From contig NZ_CP087164.1 in NCBI RefSeq assembly GCF_021172045.1, forward strand, positions 4,526,001 to 4,590,000: DNA of 64,000 nucleotides. The letters run 5' to 3'. A model generated the notes under the pieces. That model did not search any database. It was given only the letters and a program-made list of their open reading frames with translations, and had not been told where the DNA came from. Shown here piece after piece: positions 47,293 to 54,897 of this stretch; position 1 is the first letter of the stretch; the number at the start of each line of letters is the position of its first letter. Source of the stretch: Capillimicrobium parvum. Lineage in GTDB: Bacteria > Actinomycetota > Thermoleophilia > Solirubrobacterales > Solirubrobacteraceae. Made by a program: the position numbers and the translations under genes.

Positions 47293-48597
47293 ATGGCCGA
47301 GGAGCGCTTCACCGGACGCCCGCCCTCCGCCGCGGTCGCGGCCCGGCTGCCGCCCGGCCAGCACGTCGACGACGGCTTCCCGATCCTGACCGTGGGCCCC
47401 ACCCCCGCGATCGCGCCCGACGACTGGCGCATGACCATCGACGGGCACGTGGACGCGCCGGTCGAGCTCACCCTGGCCGACCTGCGCGCGCTGCCGCGCT
47501 CCGAGTACCGCGGCGACATCCACTGCGTGACGGCGTGGTCCAAGCTCGACACGTCGTTCACCGGCGTATCGGTGGACGCGCTGCTCGACCGGGTGACCCT
47601 GCGGCCGGGCGCGACCCACGCGATCGCGCGGTCCTACGGCGGCTACACGACGAACCTGCCGCTCGGCGACCTCCGCGGCGGTCGGGCGTGGGTCGTCTGG
47701 GAGCACGAGGGCCGCCCGCTGGCGCGCGCACACGGCGGGCCCGTCCGGCTGCTCGTCCCGCACCGGTACCTGTGGAAGTCGGCGAAGTGGCTGGCGGGGC
47801 TGCGCGTCCTCGACCGAGACGAGCCCGGGTTCCACGAGCGCCACGGCTACCACAACGACGGCGACCCCTGGCGCGAGGAGCGCTACTCGATCCCGCGCGA
47901 GCGGCGCGAGTGGCAGACGGCCACGGTCGTCGCCACGCGCCGCGAGTCGGCGGCCGCCCGCACGCTGCGGCTCGCACCGGCGACGCCGGCCGCACACGTC
48001 CCCGGCCAGCACTACGACGTCCGCCTGAGCGCACCCGGCGGCTACACCGCGGAGCGGTCGTACTCGGCCGCGTCCTCCCCGCTCGACGGCGACTGGGTGG
48101 AGATCACCGTCGACCGGCTCGAGGACGGCGAGGTCTCCCCGCACCTGCACGACCACGTCGTGCCGGGCGACCGCATCGAGGTCCGTGGGCCGGTCGGCAA
48201 CTACTTCACGTGGCGCGGGCAGGCGCCGCTGCTGCTGGTCGGCGGCGGCTCGGGCGTCGTGCCGCTCATGGCGATGCTGCGCCACGCCCGGCACGTCGCG
48301 CCCAGCCTCGACGTGCACCTCCTGTACTCCGTCCGCGCGCCCGAGGACCTGCTCTACCGCGACGAGCTCGGAGCCGAGACGACCGTCACCTACACGCGCC
48401 GCCCGCCGCCCGGGTGGACGGGCCTCACCGGCCGTCTGACGCCGGACGTCATCGCCGCCCATGCGCGTCCGGACACCGCCGCGTTCGTCTGCGGCAGCCA
48501 CGGCTTCGTCGACAGCGCCGCGCAGGCGCTCGCCGGGCTCGGGCTCGACTGGGAGCGGATCCGCACCGAGCGCTGGGGCCCGGCCGGCCCGGACTGA
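47293..48597 (+). CDS. Molybdopterin oxidoreductase (sulfite-oxidase fold) fused to FAD/NAD(P)H reductase
   Basis: 434 residues. Residues about 1-195: sulfite-oxidase-type Moco domain (IAPDDWRMTIDGHVDAPVEL, DIHCVTAWSKLDTSFTGV with the Mo-ligand Cys near 78, GGPVRLLVPHRYLWKSAKWL). Residues about 205-434: ferredoxin-NADP-reductase-like module with FAD motif RSYSAASSP (near 254), nucleotide motif VGGGSGVVPLMAML (near 315) and VCGSHGF (near 398). The C-terminus has no plant-type 2Fe-2S domain and no cytochrome b5 or Moco dimerisation domain is present. Electrons would pass from NAD(P)H through FAD directly to Mo within one chain. The substrate is unknown; oxyanion or nitrogen-oxide reduction is a guess. 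Confidence 0.85.
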   Translation: MAEERFTGRPPSAAVAARLPPGQHVDDGFPILTVGPTPAIAPDDWRMTIDGHVDAPVELTLADLRALPRSEYRGDIHCVTAWSKLDTSFTGVSVDALLDRVTLRPGATHAIARSYGGYTTNLPLGDLRGGRAWVVWEHEGRPLARAHGGPVRLLVPHRYLWKSAKWLAGLRVLDRDEPGFHERHGYHNDGDPWREERYSIPRERREWQTATVVATRRESAAARTLRLAPATPAAHVPGQHYDVRLSAPGGYTAERSYSAASSPLDGDWVEITVDRLEDGEVSPHLHDHVVPGDRIEVRGPVGNYFTWRGQAPLLLVGGGSGVVPLMAMLRHARHVAPSLDVHLLYSVRAPEDLLYRDELGAETTVTYTRRPPPGWTGLTGRLTPDVIAAHARPDTAAFVCGSHGFVDSAAQALAGLGLDWERIRTERWGPAGPD

Positions 48598-48603
48598 CGC
48601 CGC

Positions 48604-49242
48604 TCAGTACAGCGTCTGGCGGTACGTCTGCTCGACGAGCTCGTCGAGCGCCTCGGTGTCGCGCGTCTCGACCAGCCGCTGCTCGGTGAGCACCTTGCCG
48701 AGGCTCGGCAGCGTGCCCGGCTCGACGTGGCGCTCCGGGTCCCACAGCTTCGCGCGGATGGCGGCCTTGCCGCAGTGCAGGTACGCCGTGCGGACGCGGA
48801 CGAGCAGGGCGCTCGGCGGCAGGCGGCCGTTCGCGCGGCCGTGCTCGAGCAGCGACGGCTCCTGGGTGACCTCGGCGTCGCCGTGGACGCGCAGCATCTC
48901 GCGGACGCCCGGCACGAAGAACAGCAGCGCCACGCGCGGGTCGGCCGCCGCGTGCGACAACGTGAGGATCTTGTTGTTGCCGGGACGGTCGGGCAGGAGC
49001 AGCGTGCGCTCGTCGAGCACGGTGACGAACCCCGGCGCGTCGCCCTTCGGCGAGACCGTCGGCGCGCCCTCCTCGTCGACGGTCGCGATGCACACGAGCG
49101 GCGAGTGCGCGACGAACTGCCGATGGACCTCGTCGAGGTGGTCCTTGATGAGCGCGAGCGCGATGGGGCTCGGCTCGCCGTACTGCTCGCGCAGCGCGTC
49201 GGCGGCCAGGCCCGTGGGCTGATCGGCGTCGGCGGCTGCCAC
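48604..49242 (-). CDS. Pyridoxamine 5'-phosphate oxidase-class flavoprotein
   Basis: 212 residues from GTG 49242. Split-barrel FMN-binding fold: SPLVCIATVDEEGAPTVSPK, GDAPGFVTVLDERTLLLPDR, PGNNKILTLSHAAADPRVAL, then AYLHCGKAAIRAKLWDPER, the pattern of the DR2398/MSMEG_1061-type PPOX group rather than PdxH. Probable FMN or F420-dependent oxidoreductase. A TAAGCT box 6 nt upstream supports the GTG start. Convergent with the Moco-FNR gene, 6 bp apart. Confidence 0.85.
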   Translation of the reverse strand: MAAADADQPTGLAADALREQYGEPSPIALALIKDHLDEVHRQFVAHSPLVCIATVDEEGAPTVSPKGDAPGFVTVLDERTLLLPDRPGNNKILTLSHAAADPRVALLFFVPGVREMLRVHGDAEVTQEPSLLEHGRANGRLPPSALLVRVRTAYLHCGKAAIRAKLWDPERHVEPGTLPSLGKVLTEQRLVETRDTEALDELVEQTYRQTLY

Positions 49243-49248
49243 GCGGGC

Positions 49249-49254
49249 AGCTTA
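49249..49254 (-). promoter_or_regulatory. Putative -10 box (leaderless) of the PPOX gene
   Basis: TAAGCT on the minus strand, 6 nt before GTG 49242. Confidence 0.4.
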
Positions 49255-49260
49255 ACGGAG

Positions 49261-49278
49261 CGGTTCGGTCAAGAACCG
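49261..49278. promoter_or_regulatory. Inverted repeat in the PPOX/glycosyltransferase divergent gap
   Basis: CGGTTC and GAACCG with a 6-bp spacer, in the 64-bp gap between the divergent genes; candidate operator for the PPOX box a few bases away. Confidence 0.3.
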
Positions 49279-49306
49279 GCGGCAACGCCCGACTGTCCGG
49301 GCTGAC

Positions 49307-51040
49307 ATGCGCATCCTGGGCAACGGCCTCGAGTGGCTGGACTGCGTCGCCGGCCTCGCCGCCGAGCGCCACGATGTCGTCGCGCTCGACCGCGCCGCGA
49401 TCCGCCGCGCGTGGGCGTATCCGCGCGAGGACTGGTGGCGCGCCGTGGTCCCGGACGGCTGGGCGCCCGACGTCGCGCTGTTCTGCTCGCCCGAGTACCA
49501 CCCGGTGCCGCCGTTGATCGGCGCGCTGCCCTGCCCCGTCGTCCTGTGGGTCGGCGACTGGTACGCGAACTGGCAGGCGGTTTCGTGGATCGCCGACCAG
49601 GCCGACCTCGTCCTCGCCGACGCCACCGGGGTCGCCGCCCTGCGCCGCGCGCGGGTCACCGACGTGGTCGACGTCGCCGAGTGCTGCCCCTGGACGTTCG
49701 ACCCGCGCGTGCACCGCCCCGACTGGGACGCGCCCGCCGAGCGCGACGTCGGCTTCCTGGGCAACTTCAACGAGGCCATCCAGCACGAGCGCAACCGCTG
49801 GCTCGGCCGCCTGACCCGCCTGCGCCCCGGCATCCGCGTCGAGCTCGGCTCGGGCCGCTTCGGCGCCGACTACGTCCGCTTCGTCCAGGGCTCGAAGATC
49901 GCGTTCAACTTCAGCCTCACCGGCGACGTGAACATGCGTGCCTTCGAGGCGCCCGCCTGCGGCGCGATGACGCTCATCGACGCGGGCGCGGCGCCCGAGG
50001 CCGCGCGCTGGTTCGCGCTCGGCCGGGAGGTGGTCGTCTACGACGACGGCAACATCGAGGCCCTCGTCGAGCACTACCTGCACCACGACGACGAGCGCCG
50101 CGCGATCGCCCGCGCCGGCTGGGAGCGCGTGCAGCAGCACGGCCCCGTCCAGCGACTGGACCAGCTCCTGGGCCATCTCGAGTCGGTGGCCCGCCGGCGC
50201 CGCCCCCTCGACGTCGCCCGCGCGGGCGGGCGCTGCGCCGCCCACGCCCTCAGCGTGCGCGACGACGAGGTGCCCGAGTCCTGCGAGCTGCTGCTGGACC
50301 CCGCCGACCGCATCGACCCGTCCGACGGCGCGGTCCAGGTCGCCCGCGCCGCGCTCTACGCCGCACTCGCCGGCAGCGGGCACCCGCAGGCGGCCGAGGC
50401 GGTCGGCTGGGCCGACGAGCACCTCCTGCGCGCCATCGCCGCCGACCCGGGCGACGCGGTCGCGCGCCTCAGCCGCGCCCAGCTCGTCTCCGCCGCCGGG
50501 CAGCCCGAAGCCGGCCGCGCCATGGCGCTCGCGCTCGCCGACGACCTCCGAGCCGGCCGGGCGACCGCGCAGCCCGACCGCCTCCCGATCGTCGACACGC
50601 TCGCCTGGCGCACCCGCCGCCAGGTCCCGATCCTCTCGGGCGCGGACCCGCGACCCGACCTGTCGCGGCTCACGCTCGTCGCCGCGCTGCGGCTCGCCGC
50701 GACCCTCACCGCAGACGACCTCGAGACGCGCGCGGCCCTGCTCGCCGAGGCGCTGGACCGCTCCGGCGAGGACCCGGTCGTGCGCATGGAGCTCGCGATC
50801 TGCCTGCTCGGGCTGCGGCCCGCCGAGGCGGTGCTCCACAGCGCCGAGGTGGTCGAGCGCCTGCCCATCAACGTCGTCGGCTGGCAGCTGCACGCGCGGG
50901 CGCTGGTGTCCGCCGGCCGCCCCGGCGAGGCACGCGCGTTCGTCGCCGACCGCCTCGAGGTCACGGGGCGGGTGCGGGTCGACGAGGGCCTGCTCGAAGG
51001 GCTGCACGCGATCATCGCGCCGCTCGCGGCCACCGCCTGA
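49307..51040 (+). CDS. Glycosyltransferase (CgeB/GT1-like) with C-terminal helical repeats
   Basis: 577 residues. The N-terminal part (MRILGNGLEWLDCVAGLAAE, PDVALFCSPEYHPVPPLIGA, VVLWVGDWYANW) and the conserved core (DVGFLGNFNEAIQHERNRWL, GDVNMRAFEAPACGAMTLID, EVVVYDD) match the CgeB-type family with a Glyco_trans_1_2 domain (about 1-290). The rest is helical with TPR-like spacing (LSRAQLVSAAGQPEAGRAMA, NVVGWQLHARALVSAGRPGE). It is followed by a polysaccharide acyltransferase, suggesting cell-surface glycan synthesis or modification. Confidence 0.75.
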   Translation: MRILGNGLEWLDCVAGLAAERHDVVALDRAAIRRAWAYPREDWWRAVVPDGWAPDVALFCSPEYHPVPPLIGALPCPVVLWVGDWYANWQAVSWIADQADLVLADATGVAALRRARVTDVVDVAECCPWTFDPRVHRPDWDAPAERDVGFLGNFNEAIQHERNRWLGRLTRLRPGIRVELGSGRFGADYVRFVQGSKIAFNFSLTGDVNMRAFEAPACGAMTLIDAGAAPEAARWFALGREVVVYDDGNIEALVEHYLHHDDERRAIARAGWERVQQHGPVQRLDQLLGHLESVARRRRPLDVARAGGRCAAHALSVRDDEVPESCELLLDPADRIDPSDGAVQVARAALYAALAGSGHPQAAEAVGWADEHLLRAIAADPGDAVARLSRAQLVSAAGQPEAGRAMALALADDLRAGRATAQPDRLPIVDTLAWRTRRQVPILSGADPRPDLSRLTLVAALRLAATLTADDLETRAALLAEALDRSGEDPVVRMELAICLLGLRPAEAVLHSAEVVERLPINVVGWQLHARALVSAGRPGEARAFVADRLEVTGRVRVDEGLLEGLHAIIAPLAATA

Positions 51041-51054
51041 CCATCGCCGACTTG

Positions 51055-51060
51055 TAGCTT
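51055..51060 (+). promoter_or_regulatory. Putative -10 box (leaderless) of the acyltransferase gene
   Basis: TAGCTT, 6 nt before ATG 51067. Confidence 0.4.
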
Positions 51061-51066
51061 GGCTTG

Positions 51067-53106
51067 ATGGCCGAGCCGACCCGCGCCGCCTTCCGGGGCG
51101 ACATCGAGGGCCTGCGTGCGGTTGCCGTCGGCACCGTCGTGCTCTGCCATGCCGGCCTGGCCGTGTTCGCGGGCGGCTATGTCGGGGTCGACGTCTTCTT
51201 CGTCATCTCCGGCTTCTTGATCAGCGGCCTGCTGGTCGGCGAGCTCGAGCGCAAGGGCCGGATCACCCTGAGCGCCTTCTACGGCCGGCGCGCGAAGCGG
51301 CTGCTGCCGATGGCGGCGATCGTCCTCGCGTTCGTCGCGGTCGTGTCGGCGATCATGTTCAGCCCGCTGCGCCGCGACCAGGTGTCCGGCGACATCGTCG
51401 CCTCGGCGCTGTCGGTCGTGAACTGGCGCTTCGCCTCGCAGGCGATCGACTACTTCGCGTCGACGCAGGACGCGAGCCCGCTGCGCCACTTCTGGTCGCT
51501 CGCGGTCGAGGAGCAGTTCTACCTCGTGTGGCCGTCGCTGCTGCTCGCCATCACGTGGCGGCGCCGGCGCGCGGGCAAGTCGGTGCGCCCGGTCGTCTGG
51601 GGCGCGCTGACGATCATCGCGGTCGGCTCGTTCGTCTACGGCGTGCACCTCACCGACCGGGTGGCGAGCGTCGCGTACTTCTCGACGCTCACCCGCGCGT
51701 GGGAGCTCGCGGTCGGCGGGCTGCTGGCCCTCCTGCTCACGGGGCGGGGTGCGGCGATGGTGCGGCGGATCCCGCGCGCCGCGGCCTACGCAGTCGGCGC
51801 GGCGGGGCTCCTGGCGATCGCGATCGCCACCGTGACCTACAGCGAGGCGACCCCGTTCCCGGGCACCGCCGCGCTGCTGCCGGTCCTCGGCACCGCCGCG
51901 GTCATCGCGGCCGGATATGCGGCGCCGCTGCCGGTGCTCGACGTCGCCCCGATGCGCTTCGTCGGCAAGATCTCCTACTCCTGGTATCTGTGGCACTGGC
52001 CGCTGCTCGTGTTCGCGACCGCCGAGTGGGGTCCGCTGACCGGCGCCCAGGGGCTCGCCGTCCTCGCCTTCTCGCTCGTGCCGACGATCGCCGGCCACCA
52101 CCTCGTCGAGGAGCGCTTCCACCACTCCCCCGCGCTCGCGGCGCGCCCGGCCCGGGCGCTGCGGCTGGGCGCGGTCTGCATCGCGGTGGCCGTCGTCGGC
52201 GGCGTGCTGCTGTCGACGACCGCGCCGAGCGTGCGAACGGCGGCGGCGAGCGAGGTCGCGGGCGCCGCCGCGCTGACGAAGGGCCCCGAGGTCCAGCAGA
52301 CCGCCGACAAGCTGCGCCCCAACCCGCGCGACGCCGACGGCGACCAGCCCCAGATGTACGACGGCTGCTTCGTCGGGCACGAGGGGCTCGACTCGCCGGC
52401 GTGCGTGTACGGCGACAAGCGCTCGAGGAGGACCGTCGTGCTGTTCGGCGACTCGCACGCGATGATGTGGGGACCGGCGATGGACGTGGCCGCCAAGCGC
52501 CGCGGCTGGCGGCTGGTGACGCTCGCCAAGCAGGGCTGCACGATCGCGATGACGCCGATCTACAACGGCCCGCTCGGCCGCGAGTACGACGAGTGCGACA
52601 CGTGGCGCGAGCGCACGCTGCGGCGCATCGTGCGCAAGGAGAAGCCGCGGCTGATCGTCACCGACTCCGTCAGCCGGTACGAGTACATGGACGGCGACAA
52701 GCGCTACGGGCCGTTCAGCCCGGAGTCGGTCCGCGCGCTGAGCGAGGGCACCGCGAGGACGCTGCGCCGGCTGCGGGGGACCGGCGCGCCGGTCGTCGTC
52801 ATGGCGAACGGGCCGACCGCACCGACGAACGTGCCCGCGTGCGTTTCCGACGCGCTGCACGAGCTCGAGAAGTGCGCCTTCCCGAAGGCGGGCAGCGTCG
52901 AGGGGCCGCCGATCAACAAGATCGCGGCGGGCCGCGTGGCGGGCGTCGCCGTGATCGATCCGCTGCCGGTGCTGTGCCCGGGCGAGAAGTGCCCCGCGGT
53001 GATCGGCGACGTGCTCGTCTACCGCGACAACAACCACATCACCGCGACGTACTCGCGCACGCTCGGGCCGTGGCTCTCGCGCCGGCTGCCGCCGTTGCGC
53101 AAGTAA
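51067..53106 (+). CDS. OafA/YrhL-type acyltransferase with extracellular SGNH domain
   Basis: 679 residues. Acyltransferase-3 membrane domain (about 1-370): DIEGLRAVAVGTVVLCHAGL, GVDVFFVISGFLISGLLVGE, LRHFWSLAVEEQFYLVWPSL, and FVGKISYSWYLWHWPLLVFA. After a linker the SGNH esterase/transferase domain carries block I (VVLFGDSHAMMWGP) and the catalytic Asp/His (YRDNNHITATYS). Such fusions O-acetylate surface polysaccharides. ATG 51067 is chosen over TTG 51064 because of the upstream TAGCTT box. Confidence 0.92.
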   Translation: MAEPTRAAFRGDIEGLRAVAVGTVVLCHAGLAVFAGGYVGVDVFFVISGFLISGLLVGELERKGRITLSAFYGRRAKRLLPMAAIVLAFVAVVSAIMFSPLRRDQVSGDIVASALSVVNWRFASQAIDYFASTQDASPLRHFWSLAVEEQFYLVWPSLLLAITWRRRRAGKSVRPVVWGALTIIAVGSFVYGVHLTDRVASVAYFSTLTRAWELAVGGLLALLLTGRGAAMVRRIPRAAAYAVGAAGLLAIAIATVTYSEATPFPGTAALLPVLGTAAVIAAGYAAPLPVLDVAPMRFVGKISYSWYLWHWPLLVFATAEWGPLTGAQGLAVLAFSLVPTIAGHHLVEERFHHSPALAARPARALRLGAVCIAVAVVGGVLLSTTAPSVRTAAASEVAGAAALTKGPEVQQTADKLRPNPRDADGDQPQMYDGCFVGHEGLDSPACVYGDKRSRRTVVLFGDSHAMMWGPAMDVAAKRRGWRLVTLAKQGCTIAMTPIYNGPLGREYDECDTWRERTLRRIVRKEKPRLIVTDSVSRYEYMDGDKRYGPFSPESVRALSEGTARTLRRLRGTGAPVVVMANGPTAPTNVPACVSDALHELEKCAFPKAGSVEGPPINKIAAGRVAGVAVIDPLPVLCPGEKCPAVIGDVLVYRDNNHITATYSRTLGPWLSRRLPPLRK

Positions 53107-53109
53107 CCT
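53104..53109 (+). promoter_or_regulatory. Putative -10 box of the aldo/keto reductase gene
   Basis: TAACCT overlaps the stop codon of the acyltransferase gene and lies 7 nt before ATG 53117. Confidence 0.35.
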
Positions 53110-53116
53110 CATCGGC

Positions 53117-54247
53117 ATGCCGATGGACCCGACTCACACCGCTCTGGGCTCCTGGTCCGGGGGACGCTTCATGCACTTCGGCGAGCCGCTCGACGACGAC
53201 CGCCTGACCGCGCTGCTGCGCCCCGGCGACGGCATCGACACCGTCCTCACCGCCGACGTCTACGGCGAGGGCGAGGCGGACCGGCTCGTCGGCCGGGCGC
53301 TCTCGGGCGTGCCACGGGACTCGTACTGCCTCGTCGGCGCGATCGGTCATGACTTCTACGAGGGCGAGCGCGCGGGGTCCAAGGGCTTTCCGCGGTTCAC
53401 CTCCACGCGCGATCCGTCGCAATGGGCGTCCTATGCGCGCGAGGCCACGGAGCGCTCGCTCGAGCGCTGCGGCGTCGACGCGTTCGACCTCCTTCAGCTG
53501 CACAACCCGGATCGCACCGGCTACAGCGACCCGCGCGTCTGGGAGGCCATGGAGGCGGTGCGGGCGGCGGGGCTGACGCGGATGCTGGGCGTCGCGCCCG
53601 GGCCGGCGAACGGCTTCACGCTCGACCTGATCGACTGCTTCGAGCGGTTCGGCCCGTCGCTGGACTGGGCGATGATCATCCTCAGCCCGATGGAGCCGTG
53701 GCCGGGGTCGCTCGTGCTCGACGCGGCGGCCGAGCACGGGGTGCGCACGATCACGCGCGTCGCCGACTACGGCGGGCTGTTCTGGGACGACGTCCACCCC
53801 GGGCACGTGTTCCGCGAGAAGGATCACCGGCTGTTCCGGCCCGCGGGGTGGGTCGAGCGCGGCGACGAGCGCCTCGAGCGCATGCGCCCGATCGCCGAGC
53901 GCCACGGGCTCACGGTCATGCAGCTCGCGTGCCAGTGGGACCTCGCCCAGCCGACGGTGTCCTGCGTCGCGCCGACGCTCATCCAGGAGGCGGGGCCGGA
54001 CGCGCGGACGGTCGAATCCAAGCGGGCCGAGCTCGCGGGCGTGCCGGCGTCGGTCGTGCTCTCGGATCCGGAGATCGAAGAGCTGCGCGCGATCGGCGAC
54101 AACACCGGTTCGATGGTGCTCAAGGGCGCCGCGCTCGACCACGCCGGTGAGCCGCAGCCCGACCGCTGGTCGCTGGACTCCTCGCTGGCCGAGGTGGCGT
54201 CGCGGTGGCGCATCGATCCCGCGCGGGATCTCGTCAAGACGGCGTAG
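53117..54247 (+). CDS. Aldo/keto reductase-family protein with altered catalytic tetrad
   Basis: 376 residues. TIM-barrel AKR pattern: TADVYGEGEADRLVGRAL, ATERSLERCGVDAFDLLQLH, RVWEAMEAVRAAGLTRMLGV and SCVAPTLIQEAG. The catalytic Tyr (Y49) and His (H129, LLQLHNPD) are present. The tetrad Asp, five residues before the Tyr, is Leu (LTADVYG), and the usual TKxG lysine segment reads CLVGAIGHDF, so no Lys. It may be a non-reductase AKR or use different chemistry. Confidence 0.75.
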   Translation: MPMDPTHTALGSWSGGRFMHFGEPLDDDRLTALLRPGDGIDTVLTADVYGEGEADRLVGRALSGVPRDSYCLVGAIGHDFYEGERAGSKGFPRFTSTRDPSQWASYAREATERSLERCGVDAFDLLQLHNPDRTGYSDPRVWEAMEAVRAAGLTRMLGVAPGPANGFTLDLIDCFERFGPSLDWAMIILSPMEPWPGSLVLDAAAEHGVRTITRVADYGGLFWDDVHPGHVFREKDHRLFRPAGWVERGDERLERMRPIAERHGLTVMQLACQWDLAQPTVSCVAPTLIQEAGPDARTVESKRAELAGVPASVVLSDPEIEELRAIGDNTGSMVLKGAALDHAGEPQPDRWSLDSSLAEVASRWRIDPARDLVKTA

Positions 54248-54290
54248 CCGAGCTGCGGTGATCCGGGTTGTCGGAGGCACCGGAGAGGCG

Positions 54291-54296
54291 TACGGT
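54291..54296 (+). promoter_or_regulatory. Putative -10 box upstream of the tandem alpha/beta-barrel gene
   Basis: TACGGT, 5 nt before an in-frame GTG at 54302 and 32 nt before the SD-preceded ATG 54329. Confidence 0.35.
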
Positions 54297-54328
54297 CGGC
54301 AGTGGATCCCGGAGAGAGGAGTCCCACC

Positions 54329-54892
54329 ATGCCTGTCGCGTTCATCCTGGACTTCGACGGAGCGACGTCCGCCCAGTACGACGCGGTCATCGAGGAGATG
54401 CAGCTCGGCGGCCGCACCCCGCCGGGCGCGCTCTACCACGCCGCTGGACCGACCGAGACGGGGTGGCGCGTCGTCGACGTCTGGGAGACCGACGAGGCGT
54501 TCCAGGACTTCACGGCGCGCACGGTCGCTCCGGCCACGCAGGCCCACGGGCTGGCCGAGCCGCGCGTCCAGCGGCTGGAGGTCGCACAGGTGCGGGAGGG
54601 CGGCTCGGCCGGCTCGGATGCCGCGCTGCTGCAGGTCGTCCGCATGCCCGGCGTCACCGCCGAGACGTTCCACGCGGCGGACGCCCAGGTCCTGCCGCTG
54701 CCCGACGAGATCGTGTTCCACGTCAACGGTCCGGACGAGGGCGGGTGGTTCGTCATCGACACGTGGACCTCGAAGGAGGCACGCGACGCGTTCCTCGAGG
54801 AGCGGGTCCGGCCGGCATTCGAGACGGCAGGGCTCACAGGCCCGCCGGCGTTCGAGGACATGTCGCTGCACGCGACGATGATGCGCGCCTGA
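54329..54892 (+). CDS. Tandem dimeric alpha/beta-barrel (ABM-like) protein
   Basis: 187 residues from ATG 54329, with AGAGGAG 8 nt upstream; GTG 54302 would add nine residues. Two homologous halves: FILDFDGATSAQYDAVIEEM, GWRVVDVWETDEAFQDFTAR in the first, and LLQVVRMPGVTAETFHAAD, GWFVIDTWTSKEARDAFLEE in the second. The internal duplication suggests one polypeptide forms the ferredoxin-like barrel that relatives make as dimers. Function unknown. Confidence 0.7.
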   Translation: MPVAFILDFDGATSAQYDAVIEEMQLGGRTPPGALYHAAGPTETGWRVVDVWETDEAFQDFTARTVAPATQAHGLAEPRVQRLEVAQVREGGSAGSDAALLQVVRMPGVTAETFHAADAQVLPLPDEIVFHVNGPDEGGWFVIDTWTSKEARDAFLEERVRPAFETAGLTGPPAFEDMSLHATMMRA

Positions 54893-54897
54893 TCGGC

